From: Caulobacter sp048541825 | GTDB lineage: Bacteria; Pseudomonadota; Alphaproteobacteria; Caulobacterales; Caulobacteraceae | DNA: 64,000 nt | Direction of reading: 5' to 3' | Assembly: GCF_048541825.1 (NCBI RefSeq) | Contig: NZ_CP183332.1 | Coordinates: 1,612,001-1,676,000 of the forward strand | Shown here: positions 9,124 through 17,659 of the stretch, in pieces | Position numbering within the stretch: position 1 is the first letter of the stretch | How the letters are laid out: every line of letters begins with the position of its first letter | The notes under the pieces: model-generated | Databases searched by the model: none | Told to the model about the DNA's origin: nothing | Seen by the model: the letters and a program-made list of their open reading frames with translations, nothing else | Translations under genes and position numbers: made by a program

Positions 9124-10545
9124 ATGAACGCCGCCAGCAAGAAGATCCTGATCGCCGACGACGACTCGTCGGTAAGGCTCGTTCTCAGCCAGGCCTTCAC
9201 CCGGCTGGGCTATCAGGTGCGCGCCACCGGCAATGCCACCACCCTGCTCAAGTGGGTCATGGACGGCGAGGGCGACCTGGTTGTCACCGACGTGATGATG
9301 CCCGACGAGAACGTCTTTGACGTTCTGCCGCGCATCCGCAAGGAGCGGCCCAAGCTGCCAATCATCGTGATGAGCGCCCAGAACACACTGCTGACGGCGG
9401 TCAACGCCGCCGACGCGGGGGCGTTCGAGTATATTTCCAAGCCGTTCGACCTTGACGATGTCACCGCCGCCGCGCGCCGGGCCCTGTCGCGTCCAGCCGA
9501 CGCCGAGGCGTCCAAGGCCCAGGCGCGGGCGATGCGCGACGAACGCCTGCCGCTGATCGGCCGCTCGGCGCCGATGCAGGAGGTCTATCGCACCATCGCC
9601 CGTCTGGTCGGCGCCGACCTGACGGTGCTGATCCTGGGCGAAAGCGGCACCGGCAAGGAGCTGGTCGCCCGGGCCCTGCACGAGCTGGGACGCCGTCGCG
9701 ACGGCAAGTTTGTAGTCATCAACCTGGCCGCCGTGCCTCGTGAACGCGTCGAGACCGAGCTTTTTGGCCGGGGTGAGGGCGATCTGGGCCGCCTGATCGA
9801 GGCCGACGGCGGCACCCTGTTCCTGGACGAAATCGGCGACATGCCGCTGGACGCCCAGACCCGCCTGCTGCGCGTGATCGACGGTACCGAGCCGGTGCTC
9901 AATCCCAAGACCGGGCGTCGGCCGAACGTGCGGATCATCGCCGCCACCAACCGCGACCTGCGGGGGCTGATCCAGCAGGGCCTGTTCCGCGAGGACCTGT
10001 TCTTCCGCCTCAATGTGGCGCCCGTGCGCCTGCCGCCGCTGCGCGATCGCACCGAGGATATTCCGGACCTGGCCCGCACCTTCCTGCTGCGCGCGGCGCG
10101 GGAGGGCCTGCCGTCCAAGACCATCGATTCCAGCGCTCTGGATCGCCTGAAGGCCCATTCCTGGCCCGGCAATGTCCGCGAACTGGAAAACCTGATCCGA
10201 CGGATGTGCGCCCTCTATGCCGAGGAGTTGATCAACGCCCGGATCGTCGATCGCGAGCTTCAGGACCATACGCCGGCCGTTCGGTCAGATGAGGGGCCCG
10301 TCACCCTGTCGATGCTGGTGGAGCGTCACCTGGCCGGTCATTTCGCCGACCAGCCTGACGGCGTTCCGGCGGCGGGTCTGTACGACCGGGTTCTGCAGGA
10401 GGTCGAGCGCCCGCTGATCCAGCTGACCCTGTCGGCTACCCGGGGCAACCAGGTCAGGGCCGCCGAGATTCTCGGTCTGAACCGCAACACCCTACGCAAG
10501 AAGATCCAGGACCTCGGTGTGGAGATGACCCGCGGACGACGCTGA
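9124..10545 (+). CDS. ntrC: Nitrogen regulation response regulator NtrC, without the GAFTGA loop
   Basis: A 473-residue regulator with receiver domain (phosphoacceptor Asp56 in VVTDVMMP), AAA+ domain (Walker A GESGTGKE at 172-179; Walker B TLFLDEIGDM at 231-240) and a Fis-type helix-turn-helix at the C-terminus (RAAEILGLNRNTLRKKIQDLG). Normal sigma-54 activators carry GAFTGA between ELFG and the following GRFE segment. Here ELFGRGEGDLGRLIEADGG bridges that gap with the loop deleted. NtrC of Rhodobacter capsulatus is known to lack this loop and to work with the housekeeping sigma factor, so the same may hold here. It follows ntrB by two bases. Confidence 0.96.
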   Translation: MNAASKKILIADDDSSVRLVLSQAFTRLGYQVRATGNATTLLKWVMDGEGDLVVTDVMMPDENVFDVLPRIRKERPKLPIIVMSAQNTLLTAVNAADAGAFEYISKPFDLDDVTAAARRALSRPADAEASKAQARAMRDERLPLIGRSAPMQEVYRTIARLVGADLTVLILGESGTGKELVARALHELGRRRDGKFVVINLAAVPRERVETELFGRGEGDLGRLIEADGGTLFLDEIGDMPLDAQTRLLRVIDGTEPVLNPKTGRRPNVRIIAATNRDLRGLIQQGLFREDLFFRLNVAPVRLPPLRDRTEDIPDLARTFLLRAAREGLPSKTIDSSALDRLKAHSWPGNVRELENLIRRMCALYAEELINARIVDRELQDHTPAVRSDEGPVTLSMLVERHLAGHFADQPDGVPAAGLYDRVLQEVERPLIQLTLSATRGNQVRAAEILGLNRNTLRKKIQDLGVEMTRGRR

Positions 10546-10602
10546 AGCTTATTTGGCACATAGCTGTTGATTTTGGGGCACACCCACTTCTAGACTGACG
10601 TC

Positions 10603-12843
10603 ATGGCGTCCGTCATGTCCGCATTCGGGTCCGAAAGCCCGCCCCCCCGGTTCAGCCGGGTCTGGTGGCGGGAGCGGCTGCGATCGCGTTATGTGATCGG
10701 CGGCGCCTATGCCCTGGCGGTGATCCTGACCGTTACGGGCGTGGCCCTGGCCTCGTCGCCGCCCGAAAGCGGGCCGATCAGCCCGGCCAGCACGGCCATC
10801 CTGATTGTTCTGGGCTTCAATCTGGTGCTGATCCTGGCGATCGCCACCGTGGTCGGCCTGCGCCTGTTCGAGATGATCGACGCCCGGGCCAATGACGCCG
10901 GCGCGCGCCTGCATCTTCGCTTCGTGGGCCTGTTCTCGTTCGCCGCCGTAGCCCCCGCCGTCATCGTGGCGCTGTTCTTCGGCGTCTTAGTCAATCGCGG
11001 GGTCGAGGGCTGGTTCAGCCAGAGGGTCAGGACCGTGGTCGAGAACTCGGCCAAGGTGGCGCGGTCCTACGTCGCTGAACAGACGAACTATATCAGCGAA
11101 CATATTCGCCCGATGGCCGCCAACCTGAACGAGGCCGCGCCGGCCATCTCGCAGTCGCCGGTGGTGTTCAGCCACTTCCTGGCCGGCGAGACCGCCAACA
11201 GCGGCTTCTCCGCCGCCTATGTGCTGGACCGTGACGGGCGCATTCTGGCGCGGGCCGAGATGCCCGGCGCACCCGCCTTCCTGGCGCCGCCGCCGTCGAC
11301 CTTTGAGGGCACGGACACCGGAGAAGCGATGGCGCAGCGCTTCGTGTCATCGGACCTGTTCCGTGCACTCTATCGCCTGAAGGCGTTTCCGGACGCCTAT
11401 CTCTATGTGGTTCGCCCGATCGACACGGGGATCCTGAGTCACCTGATCGAGGCTGAAGACTCGCTGATCTCCTATCGCGACGCTGAGCGGAGCCGGGTGC
11501 GGATCCAGGCCATCTTCGGCCTCAGCTATGCGGAAACCGCGTTGCTGGTGCTGGTCGCTGCGGTCTGGGTCGGCATAGCCGCCGCCAACTCGATCGCCGG
11601 CCCCGTCGCCGGGCTGGTGGAAGCCGCCGGACGAGTGTCGGCGGGCGATCTGGACGCCCGGGTTGATGCTGAAGTGGGGCCTGATGAGATCAGGGCATTG
11701 TCCAATGCCTTCAACATGATGACCACGGATCTTCAGGTTCAGCAGGCGGCGCTGCGAACGGCCAGTCTGGACGCCGAAACCCGGCGCCAGTTCATTGAGA
11801 CGGTGCTTTCGGGTGTCAGCGCCGGGGTGGTCAGTCTGGACGCCCAAGGACGGATCTCGGCCCTGAATCGTCGCGCCGTGACCCTGCTCAGTCTGCGGGA
11901 AGACGCCGTTGGCCTGGATCTCATCGCGGCCGCGCCGGAGTTCGATATCGTTGTCGAGACCATCCTTGAGGGGCGGTCCGACGCCGAGGTCGAAATTGAT
12001 CTGGTGCGAGACGGCGAGACCCGCCGACTGCGTGTGCGCGGCGCCGGTCAGGTCGCCGAGGGGCTGGTGCTGACCTTCGACGACATCACCCGCCTGGTCG
12101 CCGCCCAGCGCAACGCCGCCTGGAAGGACGTCGCCCGCCGGATCGCCCACGAGATCAAGAACCCGCTGACCCCGATTCAGCTCTCGGCCGAACGCATCAA
12201 GCGCAAGTATCGCAAGGAGATCACCAGCGATCTGGAGACCTTCGACCGCTGCACCGAAACCATCATCCGCCAGGTGGGCGATATCGGCCGGATGGTCGAC
12301 GAATTCTCGGCGTTCGCGCGGATGCCCGCGCCGCGCTTTGAGCCGGCCAACCTGACCGAAATGCTGCGCCAGGGCGTCTTCGCTCAGCGGTTCGTGGATC
12401 CCGAGATCGAGGTCGTCCTGATCGAGCCGGGCGAGGACCTGCTGATCCAGTGCGACGCGCGGATGGTGGGCCAGGCCCTGACCAATATCCTCAAAAACGC
12501 CGGCGAAGCGGTTGGCGCGCGGCGACACGTCACCCCTGAACCGCCCGGCAGGATCACCGCGACCTTGGTGACCGACGACGAGAATCTCTGGGTGATCATC
12601 GAGGACAACGGTGTCGGCCTTCCGGCCCGTGATCGCGATCGCCTGACCGAACCCTATGTAACGACCCGCGAGAAGGGCACAGGCCTTGGCCTGGCGATCG
12701 TCAAGCGGATCATGGAGGACCATGAGGGAACTCTGGTCCTGACCGATGCCCACCAAGCGCCCGGAGCCCGGGTGATCCTGAAATTTCCGTCGACCGCGCG
12801 CCTGCCCGCCGCGGCCCTCGGTGGCGTAGAGGAAATGATATGA
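10603..12843 (+). CDS. ntrY: Nitrogen regulation sensor histidine kinase NtrY
   Basis: A 746-residue membrane sensor kinase. Hydrophobic segments near residues 33-51, 65-88, 107-130 and 300-330 frame a periplasmic loop. HAMP (AGPVAGLVEAAGRVSAGDLDARV), a PAS-like domain, and HisKA with DVARRIAHEIKNPLTP (phospho-His516) follow. The ATPase boxes are LTNILKNAGEA, IEDNGVGLP and KGTGLGLAIV. NtrY is the cognate kinase of NtrX in alphaproteobacteria and has been linked to nitrogen, redox and envelope control. It is separated from ntrC by 57 bp and overlaps the ntrX start (ATGA, 12840-12843). Confidence 0.95.
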   Translation: MASVMSAFGSESPPPRFSRVWWRERLRSRYVIGGAYALAVILTVTGVALASSPPESGPISPASTAILIVLGFNLVLILAIATVVGLRLFEMIDARANDAGARLHLRFVGLFSFAAVAPAVIVALFFGVLVNRGVEGWFSQRVRTVVENSAKVARSYVAEQTNYISEHIRPMAANLNEAAPAISQSPVVFSHFLAGETANSGFSAAYVLDRDGRILARAEMPGAPAFLAPPPSTFEGTDTGEAMAQRFVSSDLFRALYRLKAFPDAYLYVVRPIDTGILSHLIEAEDSLISYRDAERSRVRIQAIFGLSYAETALLVLVAAVWVGIAAANSIAGPVAGLVEAAGRVSAGDLDARVDAEVGPDEIRALSNAFNMMTTDLQVQQAALRTASLDAETRRQFIETVLSGVSAGVVSLDAQGRISALNRRAVTLLSLREDAVGLDLIAAAPEFDIVVETILEGRSDAEVEIDLVRDGETRRLRVRGAGQVAEGLVLTFDDITRLVAAQRNAAWKDVARRIAHEIKNPLTPIQLSAERIKRKYRKEITSDLETFDRCTETIIRQVGDIGRMVDEFSAFARMPAPRFEPANLTEMLRQGVFAQRFVDPEIEVVLIEPGEDLLIQCDARMVGQALTNILKNAGEAVGARRHVTPEPPGRITATLVTDDENLWVIIEDNGVGLPARDRDRLTEPYVTTREKGTGLGLAIVKRIMEDHEGTLVLTDAHQAPGARVILKFPSTARLPAAALGGVEEMI

Positions 12844-14228
12844 GCGCTGACGTGCTTGTTGTGGACGACGAGGCCGACATCCGCGACCTCGTGGCCGGCA
12901 TCCTCGAGGACGAGGGCTATGCCGTGCGAACGGCCGCGGATTCCAATCAGGCGCTGGCGGCCCTGCGCGCCCGCAAACCAGCCCTGCTGGTGCTGGACAT
13001 CTGGATGCAGGGCGGGGGCATGGACGGGCTGGAACTGCTCGACATGGTCAAGGAGCTCGACCCTGACCTCCCCGTCATCATGATCTCAGGTCACGGCAAT
13101 ATCGAGACCGCCGTCAGCGCCATCAAGCGCGGCGCCTACGAGTTCCTGGAAAAGCCGTTCAAGTCTGACCGGCTGTTGCTGGTGGTCGAGCGTGCGCTGG
13201 AGGCGGCAGGCCTCAAGCGCGAGAACCGCAGGCTGCGTGCCCAGAGCTTCACCTCCGACGGCCTGATGGGAAAATCGGCCGCCGCCCAGGCCCTTCGCCA
13301 GATGATCGCCAAGGTGGCTCCGGCCAACAGCCGGGTGCTGGTCTCCGGACCGCCTGGCGCGGGCAAGGAGCTCGTAGCCCGGCTGATCCACGGCGCCAGC
13401 GCCCGGACCCGGCAGGAATTCGTGGCGGTCAGCGCGGCGGGCATGGCCCCCGAGCGTCTCGACGTTGAGCTGTTCGGCGAGGAAGGCGAGGGCGGTCGTC
13501 CGCGCAAGATCGGCGTGTTCGAGCGGGCCCACGGCGGCACGCTCTATCTCGACGAGGTGGCCGACATGCCGCGCGAGACCCAGAGCCGCATCCTGCGGGT
13601 CCTGGTCGAGCAGCGCTTCCGGCGCGTGGGCGGCGACAGCGACGTCCAGGTGGATGTTCGCGTCATTTCCTCGACCTCTCGCGATCTGCGCGACGAGATT
13701 GCGGCGGGACGGTTCCGCGAGGACCTGTTTCACCGCCTGAACGTGGTGCCCGTGCGGGTGCCAGGCCTGTCTGAGCGCCGCGAAGACATTCCGGAACTGA
13801 TCAGCTTCTTCATCGATCGCATCGTCGAGGCGACAGGCTTGCCGCGTCGGCAACTGGGCGATGACGCGCTGGCGACGCTGCAGGTGCAGACCTGGCCGGG
13901 CAATGTCCGTCAGCTTCGCAACAACGTCGAACGCATGCTGATCCTGGCGGCCGGCGAGCCCGGCGAGTTGATTACCGCCGAGATGCTGGCCGGCGCCGAG
14001 CAGCCTTCGGCCGGCCACGCCGGCGCGATCGGAGCCGAGCGGATCATCGCCTTGCCGCTGCGCGAGGCGCGGGAGCTGTTCGAGCGCGAATATCTGAACG
14101 CCCAGATCCTGCGGTTTGGCGGAAACATCTCGCGTACCGCCAATTTCATCGGCATGGAGCGCTCGGCGCTGCACCGCAAGCTCAAGTCCCTGGGCGTCGC
14201 TGGCGCGCGGGCGGATGAGGAAGACTAG
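12840..14228 (+). CDS. ntrX: Response regulator NtrX, with altered sigma-54 contact loop
   Basis: A 462-residue partner of NtrY. Receiver domain with Asp53 (VLDIWMQ), AAA+ domain with Walker A GPPGAGKE (170-177) and Walker B TLYLDEVADMP, and a C-terminal Fis-type DNA-binding segment (ISRTANFIGMERSALHRKLKSLG). Between ELFG and FERAHGG the sequence is EEGEGGRPRKIGV, so the GAFTGA loop needed for sigma-54 remodelling is missing, as in the neighbouring NtrC. It probably acts as a DNA-binding regulator with another sigma factor. The dat gene begins on the base after its stop. Confidence 0.95.
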   Translation: MSADVLVVDDEADIRDLVAGILEDEGYAVRTAADSNQALAALRARKPALLVLDIWMQGGGMDGLELLDMVKELDPDLPVIMISGHGNIETAVSAIKRGAYEFLEKPFKSDRLLLVVERALEAAGLKRENRRLRAQSFTSDGLMGKSAAAQALRQMIAKVAPANSRVLVSGPPGAGKELVARLIHGASARTRQEFVAVSAAGMAPERLDVELFGEEGEGGRPRKIGVFERAHGGTLYLDEVADMPRETQSRILRVLVEQRFRRVGGDSDVQVDVRVISSTSRDLRDEIAAGRFREDLFHRLNVVPVRVPGLSERREDIPELISFFIDRIVEATGLPRRQLGDDALATLQVQTWPGNVRQLRNNVERMLILAAGEPGELITAEMLAGAEQPSAGHAGAIGAERIIALPLREARELFEREYLNAQILRFGGNISRTANFIGMERSALHRKLKSLGVAGARADEED

Positions 14229-15092
14229 ATGTCGCGTTTTGCCTATGTGAACGGCCGCTTCGTCCGGCACGGCGAAGCCGCCGTGCATATCGAGGATCGC
14301 GGCTATCAGCTGGCCGACGGGGTCTATGAAGTCTGGGCCGTGTTCGATGGCAAGCTGGCCGACGCCCAGGGCCATTTCGCCCGGCTCTGGCGCAGCCTGG
14401 ACTCCTTGCGGATCGCCCATCCCATGGGGCAGGCGGCCCTGACCGTGGTGCTTCGCGAAGCGGTGCGCCGCAATATGGTGCGCAACGGTCTGGTCTATCT
14501 GCAGGTGACGCGCGGCGTCGCCCGTCGGGACCACGCCTTTCCCAATCCCGCTGTTGCGCCCGCCATGGTGGTCACGGCCAAGTCGACCGATCCTCAGCTC
14601 GCCGAGCGCAAGGCGGCGCAGGGCGCGGCCGTGGTCAGCGTGCCCGAGAACCGCTGGGGCCGCTGCGATATCAAATCGGTCGGTCTGCTGCCCAACGCCC
14701 TGGCCAAGCAGGCGGCCCGTGAGCGCGGCGCGATCGAGGCCTGGTTCGTCGATGACCTGGGGCTGGTGACCGAGGGCGCGTCATCCAACGCCTGGATCGT
14801 CGACGCCGAGGGTCATCTGCGCACCCGCGACACCCAGGCCAACATCCTGCACGGCGTGACCCGCTCCACCCTGTTCGAGGTGATCCGCGAAGCGGGCCTG
14901 CCGATCAACGAAAAGCCTTTCACCATCGCCGAGGCGCAAGGCGCGCGAGAGGCGTTCATCACCGGGGCCGGCACCCTGGTGATGCCGATCGTCAGCGTCG
15001 ATGGCGTCAAGGTTGGCGATGGGGCGCCCGGCCCGGTGGCGACGCGGCTTCGGAGCCTCTATATCCAGCGCGCTCGTGAAAAAGCCGTCTGA
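14229..15092 (+). CDS. dat: PLP class IV aminotransferase, D-amino-acid aminotransferase type
   Basis: A 287-residue fold-type IV aminotransferase. The start MSRFAYVNGRFVRHGEAAVHIEDRGYQLADGVYEV is that of D-alanine aminotransferase, and the PLP-binding lysine sits in GRCDIKSVGLLPN. The segment TEGASSNAWIV is also typical. The D-amino acid group transfers amino groups between D-alanine and 2-oxoglutarate, feeding peptidoglycan precursors; branched-chain or 4-amino-4-deoxychorismate enzymes are related alternatives. It is fused to the ntrYX operon with no intergenic base, a position it holds in many alphaproteobacteria. Confidence 0.88.
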   Translation: MSRFAYVNGRFVRHGEAAVHIEDRGYQLADGVYEVWAVFDGKLADAQGHFARLWRSLDSLRIAHPMGQAALTVVLREAVRRNMVRNGLVYLQVTRGVARRDHAFPNPAVAPAMVVTAKSTDPQLAERKAAQGAAVVSVPENRWGRCDIKSVGLLPNALAKQAARERGAIEAWFVDDLGLVTEGASSNAWIVDAEGHLRTRDTQANILHGVTRSTLFEVIREAGLPINEKPFTIAEAQGAREAFITGAGTLVMPIVSVDGVKVGDGAPGPVATRLRSLYIQRAREKAV

Positions 15093-15147
15093 CGGACAGG
15101 TCGAAAACGACTGGTCTGAAACAGCGCGAATTCGACGCAGGGCGCAT

Positions 15148-15182
15148 TTTTCCACCGAATGGTGATCGCGTTCAGTGGAAAA
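15148..15182. promoter_or_regulatory. Inverted repeat upstream of hfq
   Basis: TTTTCCAC (15148-15155) is repeated as GTGGAAAA (15175-15182) with a 19-base spacer, in the 157-bp gap between dat and hfq. The spacing of about 27 bp centre to centre suits a dimeric DNA-binding protein. The same repeat could also form an A/T-ended stem in RNA. No function is assigned. Confidence 0.35.
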
Positions 15183-15249
15183 TGATCTAGCATGACCTTG
15201 TTTGTGTGGGGGGTGCTTTGCCCTCCGAAACAATAAGAGGGGAACCCCC

Positions 15250-15498
15250 ATGTCTGCCGAAAAGAAACAAAACTTGCAGGACACGTTCCTGAACAGCGTG
15301 CGCAAGTCCAAGACGCCGCTCACCATTTTCCTCGTCAATGGCGTCAAGCTTCAGGGCGTTGTCAGCTGGTTCGACAACTTCTGCGTCCTGCTGCGTCGCG
15401 ACGGCCAGTCGCAACTGGTCTATAAGCACGCCATCTCGACCATCATGCCGGCCCAGCCCGTCCAGCTGTACGAGCCGAGCGCCGACTCCGACGATTGA
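15250..15498 (+). CDS. hfq: RNA chaperone Hfq
   Basis: An 82-residue Sm-like protein that forms a hexameric ring and pairs small RNAs with mRNAs. The Sm1 motif (QDTFLNSVRKSKTPLTIFLVNGVKLQG) and Sm2 motif with YKHAIST are intact, and the tail ends in the acidic SADSDD typical of alphaproteobacterial Hfq. The start ATG at 15250 follows an AGAGGGG ribosome binding site. An upstream in-frame start at 15202 would add 16 unlike residues. hflX follows after 11 bases, the classic hfq-hflX pair. Confidence 0.98.
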   Translation: MSAEKKQNLQDTFLNSVRKSKTPLTIFLVNGVKLQGVVSWFDNFCVLLRRDGQSQLVYKHAISTIMPAQPVQLYEPSADSDD

Positions 15499-15509
15499 AT
15501 TAGAGACGC

Positions 15510-16844
15510 TTGTCCAAATCCTCAAAATCCGTAGACCGCGCCGCGCCGGTTCTTAAGGCGCTCGTCATCCACCCGGTGCGGCCTCTGCGAGGCCCGGCCG
15601 CCGCCTTGGCGCGTGACCCTCAGTCGCGCCTGGAGGAGGCGGTCGGTCTCGCGCTGGCCCTCGATCTGAATGTCGTCGAGACGGTGATCGCGCCCCTGCG
15701 CTTGGTCACCCCCGCGACGCTGTTCGGCAAGGGCAAGATCGAGGAGTTCGCGGTGATCTGCGAGGTCGAGAAGATCGACGTCGCGGTGTTCGACGATCAG
15801 CTGACGCCCGTGCAGCAGCGCAATCTGGAGCGCGGGCTCAACGTCAAGGTCATCGACCGGACCGGTCTGATCCTTGAGATCTTCGCCCGTCGCGCCCGCA
15901 CGCGCGAAGGCAAGTTGCAGGTCGAACTGGCGCGGCTGGACTATGAACGCTCGCGCCTGGTCCGCACCTGGACCCACCTTGAGCGCCAGCGCGGCGGCAC
16001 CGGCAACACCGGCGGTCCGGGCGAAACCCAGATCGAACTCGACCGGCGCCTGATCGCCGACAACATTCTGAAGCTGAAGCGCGAACTGGAAGAGGTGCGC
16101 CGCACCCGCACCCTGCACCGCAAGGCCCGCAAGAAGGTCCCGTACCCGACCGTGGCCCTGGTGGGCTACACCAACGCCGGCAAGTCGACGCTGTTCAACC
16201 GGCTGACCCAGGCCGATGTCCTGGCCAAGGACATGTTGTTTGCCACGCTGGACCCGACCCTGCGGACGGTGAAGCTGCCCGACGGTCGCCCCGCCATCCT
16301 GTCGGACACGGTGGGCTTCATCTCCGACCTGCCGCACGAACTGGTCGAGGCGTTCCGCGCCACGCTGGAAGAGGTGCAGGAGGCCGACGTCGTGCTGCAC
16401 GTCCGCGACATCGCCAATCCCGACAGCGTGGCCCAGGCCCGCGACGTCGAAACGGTGCTGGCCGAGCTGGGCGTCACGTTCGACGAAGGCAAGACGGTGG
16501 TCGAGGTCTGGAACAAGATCGACCTCGTCCCCGAGGAGGACCGTGAGGAGGTCGAAGGCAGCGCCAGACGCACCGAAGCCTCAGCCGTTTCGTCGGTCAC
16601 GGGCGAGGGCTGTGAAGCGCTGCTCAAGCGCATCAGCGGCCTGATCGACGACTCCCCGCCCATCGCCATCCGGATCGCCGCGGGGGAGGGCGAAGCCCTG
16701 GCCTGGATCTATCGCAACGGCCGCGTGCTCAGCCGCGAGGATGAGGCGGAGGGCGGCGTGACGATCGTCGCACGCCTGGATACCCAGGCGCTGGGCCGGT
16801 TCGAGCGCCAGTTTCCCGACGCCTTCGTGATGGTCGCAGCCTAG
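15510..16844 (+). CDS. hflX: Ribosome-associated GTPase HflX
   Basis: A 444-residue GTPase that binds the 50S subunit and rescues or splits stalled ribosomes, notably under heat stress. The N-terminal HflX domain carries ATLFGKGKIEE and the glycine-rich RGGTGNTGGPGETQIELDRR linker. The G domain has Walker A GYTNAGKS (about 218-225), the G3 motif SDTVGFI and NKID. The start is TTG at 15510, giving MSKSSKSVDR. It is probably co-transcribed with hfq. Its stop and that of the convergent mazG overlap (16841-16844). Confidence 0.96.
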   Translation: MSKSSKSVDRAAPVLKALVIHPVRPLRGPAAALARDPQSRLEEAVGLALALDLNVVETVIAPLRLVTPATLFGKGKIEEFAVICEVEKIDVAVFDDQLTPVQQRNLERGLNVKVIDRTGLILEIFARRARTREGKLQVELARLDYERSRLVRTWTHLERQRGGTGNTGGPGETQIELDRRLIADNILKLKRELEEVRRTRTLHRKARKKVPYPTVALVGYTNAGKSTLFNRLTQADVLAKDMLFATLDPTLRTVKLPDGRPAILSDTVGFISDLPHELVEAFRATLEEVQEADVVLHVRDIANPDSVAQARDVETVLAELGVTFDEGKTVVEVWNKIDLVPEEDREEVEGSARRTEASAVSSVTGEGCEALLKRISGLIDDSPPIAIRIAAGEGEALAWIYRNGRVLSREDEAEGGVTIVARLDTQALGRFERQFPDAFVMVAA

Positions 16845-17659
16845 CTCTTCTTTTCGTCCGCCTTGGCGGCATCCCACAGCGCGTCCATCTCGGCCAGATC
16901 CGACTGGTCGGGCGTTCGCCCGTCCCTGGCCAAGGCCGCCTCGATATAGGCGAAGCGTCGGCTGAACTTGGCGTTGGTGGCGCGCAGGGCGTCCTCGGGC
17001 TCGACATCCAGCTTGCGGGCCAGGTTGGCGCAGACGAACAGCAGATCGCCCAGTTCCTCGCGCGCCTTGGCCCGGTCGCCGGCCTCGATCTCGACTTCCA
17101 GTTCGGCGATCTCCTCGCGGAGCTTGTCCAGCACCTCTCTGGTCGAGGGCCAGTCGAAGCCGACGCGGGCGGCGCGCTTGGTCAGCTTCACCGCCCGGGT
17201 CAGGGCGGGAAGACCCGCCGGCACGTCGTCGAGAACGCCCGTCTTGGCCTTGGCCTTGCGCTCCTGGGCCTTCAGGGCCTCCCAGCCCGCTGTCTGCGCG
17301 GCCTGGTCGTCATAGGCATGATCGCCGAACACGTGCGGGTGGCGGCGGATCATCTTGTCGGAGATGGCTGCGGCCACGCCGGCGAAGTCGAACGCGCCCT
17401 GCTCCTGGGCCATGCGGGCATGGAAGACCACCTGCAGAAGAAGGTCGCCCAACTCCTCTTTCAGATCCCCCAGATCGCCGCGCTCGATGGCGTCGGCGAC
17501 CTCATAGGCCTCCTCGACCGTATAGGGCGCGATGCTGGCGAAGGTCTGCTGCTGGTCCCATGGGCAGCCGCCCACGGGATCGCGCAGGCGGGCCATGATC
17601 TCGATCAGGGCGAACAGCGGGTGTTCGGCGTCACTCGGCGGGGGTGGCGAGGGCGGCAT
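16841..17659 (-). CDS. mazG: Nucleoside triphosphate pyrophosphohydrolase MazG
   Basis: A 272-residue enzyme that hydrolyses NTPs to NMPs and pyrophosphate, protecting against damaged nucleotides and modulating stringent signalling. The N-terminal repeat shows GGCPWDQQQTFASIAPYTVEEAYEV and the metal-binding KEELGDLLLQVVFHA. The second repeat has REELGDLLFVCANLARKL. The chosen start (ATG at 17659, MPPSPPPPSD) gives the family length and lies within the last 29 bases of the upstream transporter gene, so translation may be coupled to it. A longer frame up to 17905 is only the shadow of the transporter. Confidence 0.95.
   Translation of the reverse strand: MPPSPPPPSDAEHPLFALIEIMARLRDPVGGCPWDQQQTFASIAPYTVEEAYEVADAIERGDLGDLKEELGDLLLQVVFHARMAQEQGAFDFAGVAAAISDKMIRRHPHVFGDHAYDDQAAQTAGWEALKAQERKAKAKTGVLDDVPAGLPALTRAVKLTKRAARVGFDWPSTREVLDKLREEIAELEVEIEAGDRAKAREELGDLLFVCANLARKLDVEPEDALRATNAKFSRRFAYIEAALARDGRTPDQSDLAEMDALWDAAKADEKKS

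Noticed and set aside
10553..10575. TGGCAC after ntrC resembling a sigma-54 -24 element before ntrY
   Set aside because: The -12 GC is not at the required distance: the bases there are TT, and TTGAT comes two bases too late.
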